A DNA stretch of 6,076 nucleotides from an uncultured Altererythrobacter sp. GTDB lineage: Bacteria; Pseudomonadota; Alphaproteobacteria; Sphingomonadales; Sphingomonadaceae. Position 1 is the stretch's first letter. Every line of letters starts with the position of its first letter. Below the pieces are notes generated by a model. It was given only the letters and a program-made list of their open reading frames with translations. It was not told the origin of the DNA and did not search any database. The position numbers and the translations under genes are program-made. This document shows positions 5,842 through 6,076 of the stretch, piece by piece. The DNA is taken from NCBI GenBank assembly GCA_937950385.1, contig CALFEA010000277.1:1-6076 (forward strand). Reading direction: 5' to 3'.

Positions 5842-6076
5842 ATGTCACGCCTCCTCATTTTGATTGCCGCGCTGTTTGCGTCTGGTTGGACCACGCCTGC
5901 AATGGCCGATGTCCAAGTGACATTTCACAGCTTCAACGGCTCGGTTATGTTCGGGCGTTACCCGCACACTTTCATCGCGTTGTCGGGCGAGCTGGAAAGC
6001 AATGGCCGCAAAATCAATGAAAATTACGGCTTCACGGCGAAGAACGTGTCGCCCGCCATTCTGCGCGGCCCAGTTG
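5842..6076 (+). CDS. Secreted protein of unknown function, 5' part only
   Basis: Seventy-eight codons are visible before the right edge. Residues 1-22 form a classic Sec signal peptide: Arg at position 3, a hydrophobic core of Leu, Ile, Ala and Phe at 4-13, and an Ala-Met-Ala cleavage site, so the mature protein should begin at Asp23. There is no lipobox cysteine. The mature part visible includes HSFNGSVMFGRYPHTFIAL and a NENYGFTAK stretch; I do not recognise the family. ATG 5842 is the first start after an in-frame TAA at 5830-5832, and only a weak AGG 13 bases upstream could bind the ribosome, so translation may depend on coupling to putA, which ends 22 bases earlier. No frameshift or stop is seen. 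Confidence 0.75.
   Translation, partial: MSRLLILIAALFASGWTTPAMADVQVTFHSFNGSVMFGRYPHTFIALSGELESNGRKINENYGFTAKNVSPAILRGPV

Overview
The window is a chromosomal stretch of a moderately GC-rich bacterium. The gene families and codon style suggest an alphaproteobacterium, plausibly of the Sphingomonadales/Erythrobacter kind; this is an inference from overall feel, not a database result. It holds three complete metabolic genes and the first codons of two more genes cut by the window edges. I see no mobile element, CRISPR array, tRNA or rRNA.

Layout: the first 15 bases are the start of a minus-strand gene (first five residues only) with a strong ribosome binding site and a possible promoter behind it. 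Next comes a minus-strand NAD(P)-dependent aldehyde dehydrogenase of 475 residues (97-1524), whose stop codon sits in the loop of a likely rho-independent terminator. A 192-base divergent intergenic region (1525-1716) follows, holding a bulged inverted repeat and an imperfect palindrome that could be regulatory. On the plus strand are an S-methyl-5'-thioadenosine phosphorylase (1717-2583, start revised downstream) and then a bifunctional PutA flavoenzyme (2667-5819, start revised, TTG codon). A secreted protein of unknown function begins 22 bases after putA and runs off the right edge.

How the genes fit together: PutA oxidises proline to glutamate in two steps with channelled P5C. MTAP phosphorolyses methylthioadenosine from polyamine or homoserine-lactone synthesis, releasing adenine and 5-methylthioribose-1-phosphate for methionine salvage. 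The divergent ALDH oxidises an aldehyde that the sequence does not identify. MTAP, putA and the exported protein share a strand with short gaps and no visible intrinsic terminator between them, so cotranscription is possible, but no single pathway joins them. PutA lacks the N-terminal ribbon-helix-helix domain with which enterobacterial PutA represses its own gene, so any put regulator must lie elsewhere.

I do not see a previously undescribed system here. The points worth a second look are start-codon choices, the terminator wrapped around a stop codon, the inverted repeats in the divergent region, competing hairpins at the putA end, and the unknown exported protein.
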